From assembly GCA_050874905.1 (NCBI GenBank), contig JBNMLP010000030.1, positions 1-18,375 on the forward strand: a DNA stretch of 18,375 nt. Direction: 5' to 3'. This stretch comes from NC2004 sp050874905 (GTDB lineage: Bacteria > Bacillota > Clostridia > Lachnospirales > Lachnospiraceae). The notes below the pieces were generated by a model, which ran no database searches, was not told the DNA's origin, and worked only from the letters and a program-made list of their open reading frames with translations. This document shows positions 1-7,122 of this stretch, one piece after another; positions within the stretch are counted from its first letter, which is position 1; every line of letters begins with the position of its first letter. The position numbers were made by a program, and so were the translations under genes.

Positions 1-1
1 C

Positions 2-898
2 TTTTTGATCATTTCCTCCCTGTTAAATATCGGACTGGATTTCTTTATGATCCTCGTATTGAAAATGGGAATTGCCGGTGCCGCATTGGCAACCGTTGTA
101 TCCCAGCTCGTATCCGGTGTGATGTGTGTGATCTACAGCCAGAAAAAGCAGTTGATCCCAAAACTTGGCCGCAAGGATTTCCGCCTCCCGGCAGCCATGG
201 TAAAGGAGCTGCTTGCTTCCGGCTCTGCAATGAGCCTGATGTTTGCCGTTGTCAATCTTGGTACAGTAATTTTGCAAAGCGGTATCAATGGACTTGGTAC
301 GACAACGATCGCCGCTCATACGGCTGCACGTAAGATCAGTGAAATGTACATGATGGTTGGCTCTACCTTAGCTGCCACCATGTCCACCTTTGCAAGCCAG
401 AACTACGGTGCAAAGAAAATGGATCGTGTGTGGGATGGCGTGAAAAAGACGCATTATCTCGGATTTGCATGGGCGACGATCGCACTGGTATTTACCTATG
501 TATTTGCTTCAACGATCATCCGCCTGCTGACCGGATCAGACAATGCCGAGGTGATCGCAACCGGAGCCAGATATTTAAAGATCAATCTGCCATTTTACTA
601 TCCGCTGATGGTATTGGTGATCCTTCGTAATACGTTACAGGGAATCGGTGACCGGATCATGCCGCTTGTTGCCAGCCTGATCGAGATGCTGGGAAAAGTC
701 GTTGCCGTAAAATTCTTCATTGCACCATTTGGTTACACCGCAGTGTGCTTTTGCGAGCCGGTGACATGGATCTTATGCTGCTTCCCGGTCGTGATCGCAT
801 TCTTTGGAAAGAAGGAGATCAGAAGCACCCTTCATATTGGTCGTGCATATACTGAAAACAAGGAAAGAATATGGAGAAGAATCCATGCCAGAGTTTGA
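2..898 (+). CDS. MATE family multidrug/Na+ antiporter, C-terminal part (5' end outside window)
   Basis: The frame is already open at the left edge, so about 298 C-terminal residues of a membrane protein are seen; the family is usually about 450 residues. The visible part has about seven hydrophobic segments separated by short basic loops. It contains the half-domain repeat pattern of MATE transporters (AAHTAARKISEMYMMVGSTL, then FASQNYGAKKMDRV, a typical second-half MATE loop). MATE proteins export drugs or metabolites across the cytoplasmic membrane using Na+ or H+ gradients; the substrate here cannot be told. The stop codon lies 14 bases inside the following subtilase gene, so the two are probably co-transcribed and translationally coupled. 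The TTG at base 5 is internal sequence, not a credible start. Family assignment is from sequence recognition only. Confidence 0.88.
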   Translation, partial: FLIISSLLNIGLDFFMILVLKMGIAGAALATVVSQLVSGVMCVIYSQKKQLIPKLGRKDFRLPAAMVKELLASGSAMSLMFAVVNLGTVILQSGINGLGTTTIAAHTAARKISEMYMMVGSTLAATMSTFASQNYGAKKMDRVWDGVKKTHYLGFAWATIALVFTYVFASTIIRLLTGSDNAEVIATGARYLKINLPFYYPLMVLVILRNTLQGIGDRIMPLVASLIEMLGKVVAVKFFIAPFGYTAVCFCEPVTWILCCFPVVIAFFGKKEIRSTLHIGRAYTENKERIWRRIHARV

Positions 899-2561
899 GA
901 GCTGTGCAAATGCAAATGGCGATGAGACGATCTATGATTTTTTATTAGAAACGAATTTTAACCCGGAGTCAGCGGTAACGCTGCCTTCGGGTTTCTGTTT
1001 GGAAGAATTTGAGACAAAGTATCAGTTTTTACATGTGCCATCTCTTCTGCCCTTTTCCTATTATGTGAGCCGGCTCGGGTATAATGCGGTTCCAAAGCTT
1101 TACGGGCTGATGGATACGACCAGCGTGGAGCAGGTAGGAGGGCTTGCACTGCAGAATCAGCCGGTGCTTTCTCTTCGGGGACAGGGGGTGCTGTTTGGTA
1201 TTGTCGATACCGGGATCGCATATGATCTTCCTATTTTTCAAAATGAGGACGGCACAACAAGATTGATCGGATTGTGGGATCAGAACCTGGAGGATGGCGT
1301 TTATACAAAGGAGCAGATCAATCAGGCACTGGCACAGGAAGATCCGTATGAGATCGTTCCTTCCAGGGATGAAAATGGGCACGGCACCTTTCTTGCGGGA
1401 ATTGCAGCTGGAAAATACGATGCAAAAGCAGATTTTACCGGAATCGCGGTGGATGCATCATTAGCTGTTGTGAAATGCCGTCAGGCAAAAGAATATTTAA
1501 AGGAATTTTATTCCATACCGGATGGGGTGGAGGCATATTCGGAGATTGATATTATGCGGGGCGTAAAATATCTGGTCGATCTGGCACTTTCCTACCGGAT
1601 GCCGATGGTCATTCTGATCGGACTGGGAACGAATCAGGGAGGGCATGACGGACGGATGCCAAGCAGTGATTATTTTTCCAGGATCTCTGATACGCAGGGG
1701 TTTGCGATCGTGCAGGCAGCCGGAAATGAGGGAAATGCCAGACGGCATTATTACGGAAGAGTGAGCGAGGCGCGGCCGGATGAAGCCGAGATCGTGGTCG
1801 GAGAAAATGTCAAAGGCTTTACGATGGAGCTGATCGGCAATGCCCTCAATACCTTTTATGTCGGGATCACCTCTCCGACAGGAAAACGCATCATGCCGTA
1901 TCTGTCACCGACTCAGGATGCCAGACGTTACCCGTTTCTGGCAGAGGGCAGTGTGGTGACGATCTATGACCGGGTGGCGGCATTTCAGGGCGGTGACTTT
2001 TTAGTTGTGCTGCAATTTGAAGATCCGGCTCCCGGCATCTGGAAGGTGGAGGTACTGGCAAAAGGAGACTTTGCCACCGATTATCACATCTGGATGCCGA
2101 TCACACAGTTTGTGCCGTCAAGCACGTATTTTCTCGGTTCCAATCCATTTACAACAGTAACATCCAATGCCTGTGCCGTAAATACCATGGCGGTCGGCAT
2201 GTACAATCATTATCAGAATGCACTGGTGGCGGAGGCGAGCAAAGGATATACCAGAACCAGTGTGGTAAAGCCGGACTTTTTAGCTCCGGGAGTCAATGTA
2301 TATGGTCCCCTGCCGGATGGCAGCTATGGTACCCGGACGGGAAGCAGTGTTGCTGCGGCACATGCTGCCGGGGCGGCGATGCAGTTGTTTGAATTTGGAA
2401 TTGTCCGGGGCAATTACACGTATTTAGACGGGCTGGATGTAAAGACTCTGCTGATCCGGGGAGCGGATCGGAAACCGGGCATAGAGTACCCGAACCGGGA
2501 ATACGGATACGGGACGCTCAATGTCCTTCGCTCGTATCAGGAACTGGTCGGACAGCGGTAA
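885..2561 (+). CDS. CspABC-like S8 subtilisin family serine protease, no signal peptide
   Basis: A 558-residue subtilase with an intact triad: Asp108 (GIVDTGIAYD), His166 (NGHGTFLAG) and Ser488 (TGSSVAAAHAAG), plus oxyanion Asn281 (AAGNEGN). The segment of about 200 residues between Asn281 and Ser488 is longer than in simple subtilisins. It fits the jelly-roll insert of the clostridial CspA/CspB/CspC germination proteases. An N-terminal stretch of about 80 residues precedes the catalytic domain and may be a prodomain. ATG 885 is chosen because GGAG sits 8 bases upstream and the protein then starts MPEFESC; an in-frame ATG at 804 lies inside the MATE gene. No signal peptide or membrane anchor is visible, so it acts in the cytoplasm or spore unless exported by another route. 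Whether this organism sporulates cannot be seen here. Confidence 0.87.
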   Translation: MPEFESCANANGDETIYDFLLETNFNPESAVTLPSGFCLEEFETKYQFLHVPSLLPFSYYVSRLGYNAVPKLYGLMDTTSVEQVGGLALQNQPVLSLRGQGVLFGIVDTGIAYDLPIFQNEDGTTRLIGLWDQNLEDGVYTKEQINQALAQEDPYEIVPSRDENGHGTFLAGIAAGKYDAKADFTGIAVDASLAVVKCRQAKEYLKEFYSIPDGVEAYSEIDIMRGVKYLVDLALSYRMPMVILIGLGTNQGGHDGRMPSSDYFSRISDTQGFAIVQAAGNEGNARRHYYGRVSEARPDEAEIVVGENVKGFTMELIGNALNTFYVGITSPTGKRIMPYLSPTQDARRYPFLAEGSVVTIYDRVAAFQGGDFLVVLQFEDPAPGIWKVEVLAKGDFATDYHIWMPITQFVPSSTYFLGSNPFTTVTSNACAVNTMAVGMYNHYQNALVAEASKGYTRTSVVKPDFLAPGVNVYGPLPDGSYGTRTGSSVAAAHAAGAAMQLFEFGIVRGNYTYLDGLDVKTLLIRGADRKPGIEYPNREYGYGTLNVLRSYQELVGQR

Positions 2562-2597
2562 AAAATTGCAAGTTTTTTCCCCATTTTTCTGTCAGTA

Positions 2598-2606
2598 TGG
2601 TATCAT
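2598..2606 (+). promoter_or_regulatory. Probable extended -10 promoter for the rnhA-hisA-GH9 cluster
   Basis: TG-G-TATCAT forms an extended -10 element 33 bases before the RNase H start codon. No good -35 hexamer is found 16-18 bases upstream (TCCCCA occupies that place), which is tolerated with an extended -10. The stretch after the subtilase stop shows only a weak A/T-rich dyad and no convincing terminator, so read-through from upstream is also possible. Confidence 0.45.
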
Positions 2607-2638
2607 AAAGACGAATGAAAAAAGAGCAGGAGTGTGTG

Positions 2639-3235
2639 ATGGGAAAAAAGAAATTTTATGCCGTAAAGACCGGAAGAAAACCGGGAATTTATCTGAGCTG
2701 GGATGCCTGTAAAGCGCAGATCACAGGGTTTAGCGGCGCAGTTTATAAGGGATTTGAAACGGAAGACGAGGCACGGTTGTTCCTTTCGGACAGCCGGATC
2801 CAAAAGGAGCCATCCGGGGACGCACTGGTGGCATATGTGGATGGAAGCTACAACGTGGTAACGAAGGAATTTTCCTACGGGATGGTGCTGTTAGAAGCGG
2901 GAGAAGTGATCGCAAAAGAATGTGAGAAAAGTAACGATGCTTCTCTTGCGGCCATGCGCAATGTTGCCGGCGAGATCAAGGGTGCGGAGGCTGCCATGCG
3001 CTACGCAAAGGAGCATGACAGAAAAGAGTTGGTCATTTACCATGATTACGAGGGCATTGCCAAGTGGTGCTTAGGGGAATGGAAGGCAAACAAAGAGGGA
3101 ACCAGAGCCTATAAAGCATTTTATGATGCGGTCAGCGGTGAGATACAGATCACCTTTGTAAAGGTGAAGGGACACTCCGGAGATACCTACAATGAGATGG
3201 CAGACCAGCTTGCCAAGCAGGCACTCGGATTATAG
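2639..3235 (+). CDS. rnhA: Ribonuclease HI with N-terminal viroplasmin (hybrid-binding) domain
   Basis: A 198-residue protein. Residues 1-48 match the viroplasmin/RNase H1 hybrid-binding domain (KKFYAVKTGRKPGIY, then GFSGAVYKGF). From about residue 63 follows an RNase H fold with the DEDD active site: Asp68 (AYVDGSYN), Glu112 (NVAGEIKGAE), Asp136 (IYHDYEGIAKW) and Asp189 (NEMADQLAKQA), with the KGHSGDTYNEMAD helix start. It degrades the RNA strand of RNA-DNA hybrids in the cytoplasm (R-loops, primers). Start 2639 is preferred because GCAGGAG lies 6 bases upstream; an in-frame ATG at 2615 would add eight residues without a site. The stop is 18 bases before hisA, so the genes are probably in one operon. 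All catalytic residues are present, so activity is expected. Confidence 0.93.
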   Translation: MGKKKFYAVKTGRKPGIYLSWDACKAQITGFSGAVYKGFETEDEARLFLSDSRIQKEPSGDALVAYVDGSYNVVTKEFSYGMVLLEAGEVIAKECEKSNDASLAAMRNVAGEIKGAEAAMRYAKEHDRKELVIYHDYEGIAKWCLGEWKANKEGTRAYKAFYDAVSGEIQITFVKVKGHSGDTYNEMADQLAKQALGL

Positions 3236-3253
3236 CAGGAGGAAAGAAAACAG

Positions 3254-4051
3254 ATGAAATTTCGACCTTGCATTGACATACACAATGGAAAAGTAAAACA
3301 GATCGTCGGCGGCAGCCTGATGGATCAGGGAGATTTTGCAAAAGAGAATTTCGTGTCCGAAAAGGGCGGGGATTACTATGGCGCATTGTACCGGAAGCAT
3401 GGACTTTCCGGAGGACATATCATCCTTTTGAATCCGGCGGGTTCCAACTACTATGAGGAGGATGTAAAGCAGGCAGAGCGGGCACTTTTGGCATACCCGG
3501 ATGGTCTGATGATCGGGGGCGGCATGAATGTGGACAATGCGAAGCGTTTTCTGGAAATGGGAGCGACGCATGTGATCGTCACTTCCTATGTATTCAAAGA
3601 CGGACAGATCTATTATGACCATTTAACGAAGATAAAGGAGCGTGTGGGAAAAAAGCATCTGGTGCTTGACCTAAGCTGCCGCAAAAAGGACGGTGCCTAC
3701 TATGTGGTCACGGATCGCTGGCAGAAATTTACCAATGTCAGAGTAGAGGAAGCGGTGATACAGGAGCTTTCTTCCTATTGTGACGAATTTCTGATTCATG
3801 CCGTGGATGTAGAGGGAAAGGCAAATGGGATCGAGGAGGAACTGGTTTCCCTGCTTGCAAAGCATACAGCAAATCCGATCACTTATGCCGGTGGAGTGAG
3901 CAGCCTTTCTGATGTCAGAACATTAAAACGTCTGTCGCATAACCGGATGGATGTCACGATCGGAAGTGCACTCGATCTGTTTGGTGGAGCGTTAAGTCTT
4001 GATGAGGTGCTTGCCGTCTGTAAGGAACCGGAAGAAGGTGAAGCAGGATGA
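3254..4051 (+). CDS. hisA: Eukaryotic-type (HIS6-like) phosphoribosylformimino-AICAR ribotide isomerase
   Basis: A 265-residue TIM-barrel protein that resembles yeast HIS6 more than the usual 240-residue bacterial HisA. It opens CIDIHNGKVKQIVGG, continues with SYVFKDGQIYYDHL and VLDLSCRKKDG, and has EFLIHAVDVEGKANGI and ITYAGGVSS followed by GSALDLFGG, all landmarks of the eukaryotic form. Likely catalytic aspartates are Asp8 and Asp139. HisA isomerises ProFAR to PRFAR, the fourth step of histidine synthesis, in the cytoplasm. An AGGAGG site lies 11 bases before ATG 3254. The stop overlaps the next start (ATGA), which suggests coupling. No other his gene is in the window, so the gene sits outside any his operon as far as can be seen. 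Family is clear; the physiological role is inferred. Confidence 0.9.
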   Translation: MKFRPCIDIHNGKVKQIVGGSLMDQGDFAKENFVSEKGGDYYGALYRKHGLSGGHIILLNPAGSNYYEEDVKQAERALLAYPDGLMIGGGMNVDNAKRFLEMGATHVIVTSYVFKDGQIYYDHLTKIKERVGKKHLVLDLSCRKKDGAYYVVTDRWQKFTNVRVEEAVIQELSSYCDEFLIHAVDVEGKANGIEEELVSLLAKHTANPITYAGGVSSLSDVRTLKRLSHNRMDVTIGSALDLFGGALSLDEVLAVCKEPEEGEAG

Positions 4052-4443
4052 GACAACGGATACTAACCTATCTCGCATTTGTGGATCAACAGCTCAAAAA
4101 AGAAGATACGGATTATGCAGCACTTTTAAAACGGCATGAACGGGAGATCCAGTTTTTCCAGCATGAGCGGCTGATCCATCTGATTGTGATGTGTCTGTTT
4201 GCGATCGCAAGTGTGATCGTATTTTTAACGGCAATCTTACATTTTACGTTATCACTGTTTATTTTATTTTTTGCACTGCTCATACTTTTGATCCCGTATG
4301 TGCGGCACTATTTTTTGCTGGAAAATGGAGTGCAGACGATGTACTACCAGTACGATGCACTTTATGAAAAGGTATATCCGGATGCGGCAAGTCCGAAATT
4401 TGATAAAAAGCCGGGTTATATCAAAGAATATAAAAAGAACTGA
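4048..4443 (+). CDS. Small two-helix membrane protein of unknown function
   Basis: A 131-residue protein I do not recognise. Residues 1-41 are hydrophilic and helix-prone (LKRHEREIQFFQHERL). Two hydrophobic segments follow at about 42-64 and 66-85, separated by a very short turn, which suggests a hairpin in the membrane with both ends on the same side. The tail of about 45 residues is tyrosine- and lysine-rich (YYQYDALYEKVYPD, then GYIKEYKKN). The ATG overlaps the hisA stop as ATGA, so translation is probably coupled to hisA, and the GH9 gene follows closely. Nothing in the sequence links it to histidine synthesis. No catalytic motif is seen. Confidence 0.75.
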   Translation: MRQRILTYLAFVDQQLKKEDTDYAALLKRHEREIQFFQHERLIHLIVMCLFAIASVIVFLTAILHFTLSLFILFFALLILLIPYVRHYFLLENGVQTMYYQYDALYEKVYPDAASPKFDKKPGYIKEYKKN

Positions 4444-4518
4444 TCAATGAAGCGGATCAGCGGAAATTATTTGAAAATAAGGAGAAAGGGCATACAGAAC
4501 GTATGCAGGGTGAGAACA

Positions 4519-6147
4519 ATGGCGATTGTAGCAAATGAAATAGGATATTTGATCGGACAGAAAAAAATTGCATCGACCACAGTAGGCGGCAGCTTTCAGG
4601 TGATCGATCAGGTGACCGGACAGGAAGTGTATGCCGGTGAAACTACATTTTTTGGACTGGATCAGGCATCTAAGGATTTTGTAAATCTGGCAGATTTTAC
4701 AGAGGTGGACAAAACGGGCACTTATATCGTGCGTGATGAGGCAGGAGAAGAATCCTGTACCTTTACGATCGGAGAGGACGTTTATCATGCAGTGCATCAG
4801 GATATGATCAAGGATCTCTACTTTCAGCGATGCGGCAGTGCTATCGAGGAAGCGTATGCAGGAATCTACAAACGTCCATGCTGCCATAAGGACACGCAGA
4901 AAAAAGCCATGCTTCTGACGGATCATTCGGTGACGATGGATGTGACCGGCGGCTGGCATGATGCCGGAGATTACGGCAAATACATTTCCCCGGCGGCAGT
5001 GACAATCGGACATCTGCTTTCCGCATTCTGCCTTTATCCGGAAGCATTTTCGGATTCCTTAAATATTCCAGAGAGTGGAAATGGAATGCCGGATGTATTG
5101 AATGAGTGCCGCTACGAGCTTGACTGGATGCTCAAAATGCAGTGCGAGGATGGTGGCGTTTATCATAAGACAACGACGTATGTACACGCACCGTTCATTA
5201 TGCCGGAGGAAGATCAGGAACCATTTTATGTTTTCCCGGTATCTTCCATGGCTACCGCAGACTTTGCTGCCTGCATGGCACTTTCCTACCGGGTATACAA
5301 AGAGTACGACAAAGAATATGCGGAAACCCTGTTAGAAGCAGGAAAGAAAGCATTTGGCTGGTTAAAGCGCAATCCGGACTTTTTAGGCTTTTACAATCCA
5401 AAAGATTGCAATACCGGAGAGTATGTGGATGATTGTGACCGGGATGAGCGTCTCTGGGCGGCAGCGGAAATTTTTGTGTCTACCGGAGATTTAAGTGCAC
5501 TGGAATATTTTAAAGAGCTGGATCAGGAGCCGCTCGGAAAAGTTGATTTTGGATGGACGGATGTATCCGGCTTTGCGAGCCTTTGCGTGCTGACACATCA
5601 GGCAGAATTTCCAAATGAGATCGTCGATCAGTATAAGGATATCGTGTATAAAGAAGCAGATCGTCTGGCAGCACTTTCTGACAACTGTGGATACGGCGTG
5701 TGCATGGAGCCGGAGGATTATGTCTGGGGCAGTAACATGGTGGTAGCAAACCGTGGTATCTTACTGCTTCTGGCAGAGCGCATTGCCAAAGAGGATGAGA
5801 AGAAAAAAGCCGGGTTATATACCGAGCTGGCATTGAATGAGCTGCATTACCTGATGGGAAGAAATGCGATGGATGTCAGCTATATCACCGGACATGGAGA
5901 ACATGCCTACAAACATCCACACAATCGTCCGACCAGTCTGGATGGAATTGACGATCCGATGCCGGGCTGGGTGAGCGGAGGTCCATTTAAGGACTTTATG
6001 GATGCAGCCGCATTAAAAGCACTCAAAAAGGGAACCGCACCGATGAAGTGCTATCTGGATGATGATATGTCCTACTCCACCAACGAGATCACGATCTACT
6101 GGAACTCCGCCGTGATCTTTATTACAGCACGTTTTCAGACAAGATAA
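4519..6147 (+). CDS. Glycoside hydrolase family 9 (endoglucanase/exoglucosidase type), no export signal
   Basis: A 542-residue GH9 enzyme. Residues 1 to about 85 form the Ig-like CelD_N domain (VANEIGYLIGQKK, then TGTYIVRDEAG). The rest is the (alpha/alpha)6 catalytic domain. Asp148 and Asp151 lie in GGWHDAGDYGKY (base pair), and Glu523 in YLDDDMSYSTNEITIYWNSA is the acid. That last segment fits the GH9 active-site signature. The other signature reads GRNAMDVSYITGHGEHAYK followed by HPHNRP. GH9 enzymes hydrolyse beta-1,4-glucans. No signal peptide, CBM, dockerin or anchor is present, so it may act on imported oligosaccharides in the cytoplasm. The start is uncertain: ATG 4519 has GGGTGAG 4 bases before it, and an upstream in-frame ATG at 4447 adds a basic, non-hydrophobic 24-residue extension without a binding site. 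Confidence 0.9.
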   Translation: MAIVANEIGYLIGQKKIASTTVGGSFQVIDQVTGQEVYAGETTFFGLDQASKDFVNLADFTEVDKTGTYIVRDEAGEESCTFTIGEDVYHAVHQDMIKDLYFQRCGSAIEEAYAGIYKRPCCHKDTQKKAMLLTDHSVTMDVTGGWHDAGDYGKYISPAAVTIGHLLSAFCLYPEAFSDSLNIPESGNGMPDVLNECRYELDWMLKMQCEDGGVYHKTTTYVHAPFIMPEEDQEPFYVFPVSSMATADFAACMALSYRVYKEYDKEYAETLLEAGKKAFGWLKRNPDFLGFYNPKDCNTGEYVDDCDRDERLWAAAEIFVSTGDLSALEYFKELDQEPLGKVDFGWTDVSGFASLCVLTHQAEFPNEIVDQYKDIVYKEADRLAALSDNCGYGVCMEPEDYVWGSNMVVANRGILLLLAERIAKEDEKKKAGLYTELALNELHYLMGRNAMDVSYITGHGEHAYKHPHNRPTSLDGIDDPMPGWVSGGPFKDFMDAAALKALKKGTAPMKCYLDDDMSYSTNEITIYWNSAVIFITARFQTR

Positions 6148-6195
6148 TTCAAAAAAATTTGTATAAAATGCGGCCGTCACAAACATACTAACTCT

Positions 6196-6211
6196 AGTGA
6201 TAACAATCACA
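6196..6211 (+). promoter_or_regulatory. CRP/FNR-like palindrome in the lipoprotein promoter region
   Basis: AGTGA-TAACAA-TCACA is a near match to the CRP/FNR-family operator TGTGA-N6-TCACA, with GTGAT/ATCAC as a perfect inverted repeat. A TATATA at 6220-6225 could be the -10; the palindrome then overlaps the -35 position, where no good hexamer exists. A bound regulator could therefore activate or block the promoter. Which regulator binds is unknown. Confidence 0.35.
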
Positions 6212-6241
6212 AATAACTTTATATAAAGTGAAGGAGAGAGT

Positions 6242-6778
6242 ATGATGAAATTAAGAAAATGTATCGCAGTAATGGCCGCTATGGCAGTGCTTTCATTTGC
6301 TGTTGTCGGATGTGGCAGTGTCAATAGTGCCACAGATTCCAAAGGAAATGGAAATGACCAGTCTGTCAGTGACGACGCAGATAACGCAGCGGATGATGTA
6401 GGAGATGCTGTAGACGACGTAGCACAGGGTGTCGGAGATGCCGTAGATGATGTCGGGGATGCAGCCGCAGATTTGATCGACGGAAGCAATGGCTTCGATG
6501 ATTATGACAATGCCCATGACTATTTCTTACAGGAAATGGGATTTAACGATCAGAATGCTTCTTACGAGGTGCGTGATGAAAAGCGTGACACCGTAACCTA
6601 CAATGGAACAGATGAAGGATATCGTTTTGAGTTATATGATACCGCAGATGGTGCCGACGGGGTACACAAAGGAACGTATTATGTAGACAAGAAAAATGGT
6701 AAAATTTATCAGAAACAGGACGGAAAAGACAAAGTAAAAGAGGTCGTGATCGATCACGGCAACGCAGATACGAAATAG
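6242..6778 (+). CDS. Small acidic lipoprotein of unknown function
   Basis: A 178-residue protein with a lipoprotein signal (basic KLRK, hydrophobic core, lipobox V-V-G-Cys24), so the mature protein should be lipid-anchored on the outer face of the membrane. Residues about 45-80 are low-complexity and Asp-rich, with repeated units of the form DDVGDAVDD (three to four copies), probably a helical or extended spacer. The C-terminal 90 residues look like a compact domain rich in Tyr, Asp and Lys (GYRFELYDTADGADG, then GTYYVDKKNGKIYQK) with a PepSY-like flavour, but I do not assign a family. AAGGAG lies 5 bases before ATG 6242; the adjacent ATG 6245 is equally possible. It appears to be a single-gene unit. 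Confidence 0.82.
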   Translation: MMKLRKCIAVMAAMAVLSFAVVGCGSVNSATDSKGNGNDQSVSDDADNAADDVGDAVDDVAQGVGDAVDDVGDAAADLIDGSNGFDDYDNAHDYFLQEMGFNDQNASYEVRDEKRDTVTYNGTDEGYRFELYDTADGADGVHKGTYYVDKKNGKIYQKQDGKDKVKEVVIDHGNADTK

Positions 6779-6796
6779 CTGTAATTCCGATGCACC

Positions 6797-6881
6797 CTGC
6801 ATTTGTCTGTCATTATTTTAGGTGAGAGTACCAAATAGGAGGATTAACCTAAAAATGAGAACGAAATGCAGCCTTTCTCAT
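6797..6881 (+). ncRNA. Candidate structured RNA with interleaved helices (pseudoknot or switch)
   Basis: Three pairings can be drawn. Helix 1: CTGCATTT at 6797-6804 with AAATGCAG at 6864-6871. Helix 2, nested inside: TTTTAGGT at 6816-6823 with ACCTAAAA at 6847-6854. Helix 3: ATGAGAA at 6855-6861 with TTCTCAT at 6875-6881. Helix 3 starts on the base after helix 2 ends, so the two could stack. Its loop contains the 3' strand of helix 1, so helices 1 and 3 form a pseudoknot or exclude one another. The single-stranded part 6824-6846 is purine-rich. The fold is read by eye; covariation was not tested, and the element may simply be 3' UTR. Confidence 0.4.
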
Positions 6882-6908
6882 AAAATGTGACAAATTTAAA
6901 TTTGGGTA

Positions 6909-6937
6909 TTGCATTTTTAAATTAAATGGTGTAAATT
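6909..6937 (+). promoter_or_regulatory. Candidate sigma-A promoter for the glnN leader
   Basis: TTGCAT (6909-6914), a 17-base spacer and TAAATT (6932-6937) would start a transcript near 6944, upstream of the 6958 hairpin and the 6989 terminator, making the latter an attenuator. The region is A/T-rich, so chance matches are likely. Confidence 0.33.
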
Positions 6938-6988
6938 ACAGTTAGTTGAAGCGAATAAAAACCGACGGGTTTTGATTAAGGTATGAAC

Positions 6989-7023
6989 AAGGGCGTTCTC
7001 TATTAGGAGAAGTGCCCTTTTTT
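6989..7023 (+). terminator. Intrinsic terminator upstream of glnN
   Basis: AAGGGC then TTCTC pair with GAGAA then GCCCTT around a six-base TATTAG loop. There is a small internal bulge (G opposite GT), and the hairpin is followed by a run of six T. It either ends the lipoprotein transcript or acts as an attenuator in the glnN leader; the 100 bases from it to the glnN start leave room for either. Confidence 0.75.
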
Positions 7024-7045
7024 CATAGACGCTGACAATTAGCAT

Positions 7046-7073
7046 AAGATAATAGTGAGCTCAAGATTATCTT
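7046..7073. promoter_or_regulatory. 28-bp dyad upstream of glnN
   Basis: AAGATAAT, AG, TGAG on the left mirrors CTCA, AG, ATTATCTT on the right, so 24 of 28 positions are symmetric around 7059/7060. It can be an operator or an RNA hairpin. A possible -10 (TATCAT, 7093-7098) lies downstream, with its -35 place overlapping the right arm. It does not match the GlnR operator TGTNA-N7-TNACA. Confidence 0.4.
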
Positions 7074-7122
7074 CATGCAGCGCGAAAGCGACTATCATAA
7101 AAGAGAAAGGGTGTATCAAGTT

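Larger units (their letters stand above)
6779..7122. other. 344-base non-coding region between the lipoprotein gene and glnN
   Basis: No credible gene is present. From left to right it holds an interleaved set of three helices (6797-6881), a candidate promoter (6909-6937), a small hairpin with loop GACG (6958-6973), a strong intrinsic terminator (6989-7023), a 28-bp dyad (7046-7073), a GAAA tetraloop hairpin (7081-7090) and the glnN ribosome binding site. It may contain both the 3' UTR of the lipoprotein gene and a regulated leader of glnN. No known riboswitch class was recognised. Confidence 0.7.

Noticed and set aside
2561..2582. A/T-rich dyad after the subtilase as a terminator
   Set aside because: The stem is weak, has no GC core and no clear loop.
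4444..5013. Long open frame on the minus strand opposite the GH9 gene
   Set aside because: It is a shadow of a well-supported gene, has no ribosome site and no recognisable protein features.
6983..7006. Possible leader peptide MNKGVLY running into the glnN-side terminator
   Set aside because: No ribosome binding site at a usable distance and no run of codons for a regulatory amino acid; likely chance.
6958..7023. ANTAR-type antitermination hairpins in the glnN leader
   Set aside because: The two loops (GACG and TATTAG) do not show the six-base loops with A at position 1 and G at position 4 that ANTAR proteins recognise.
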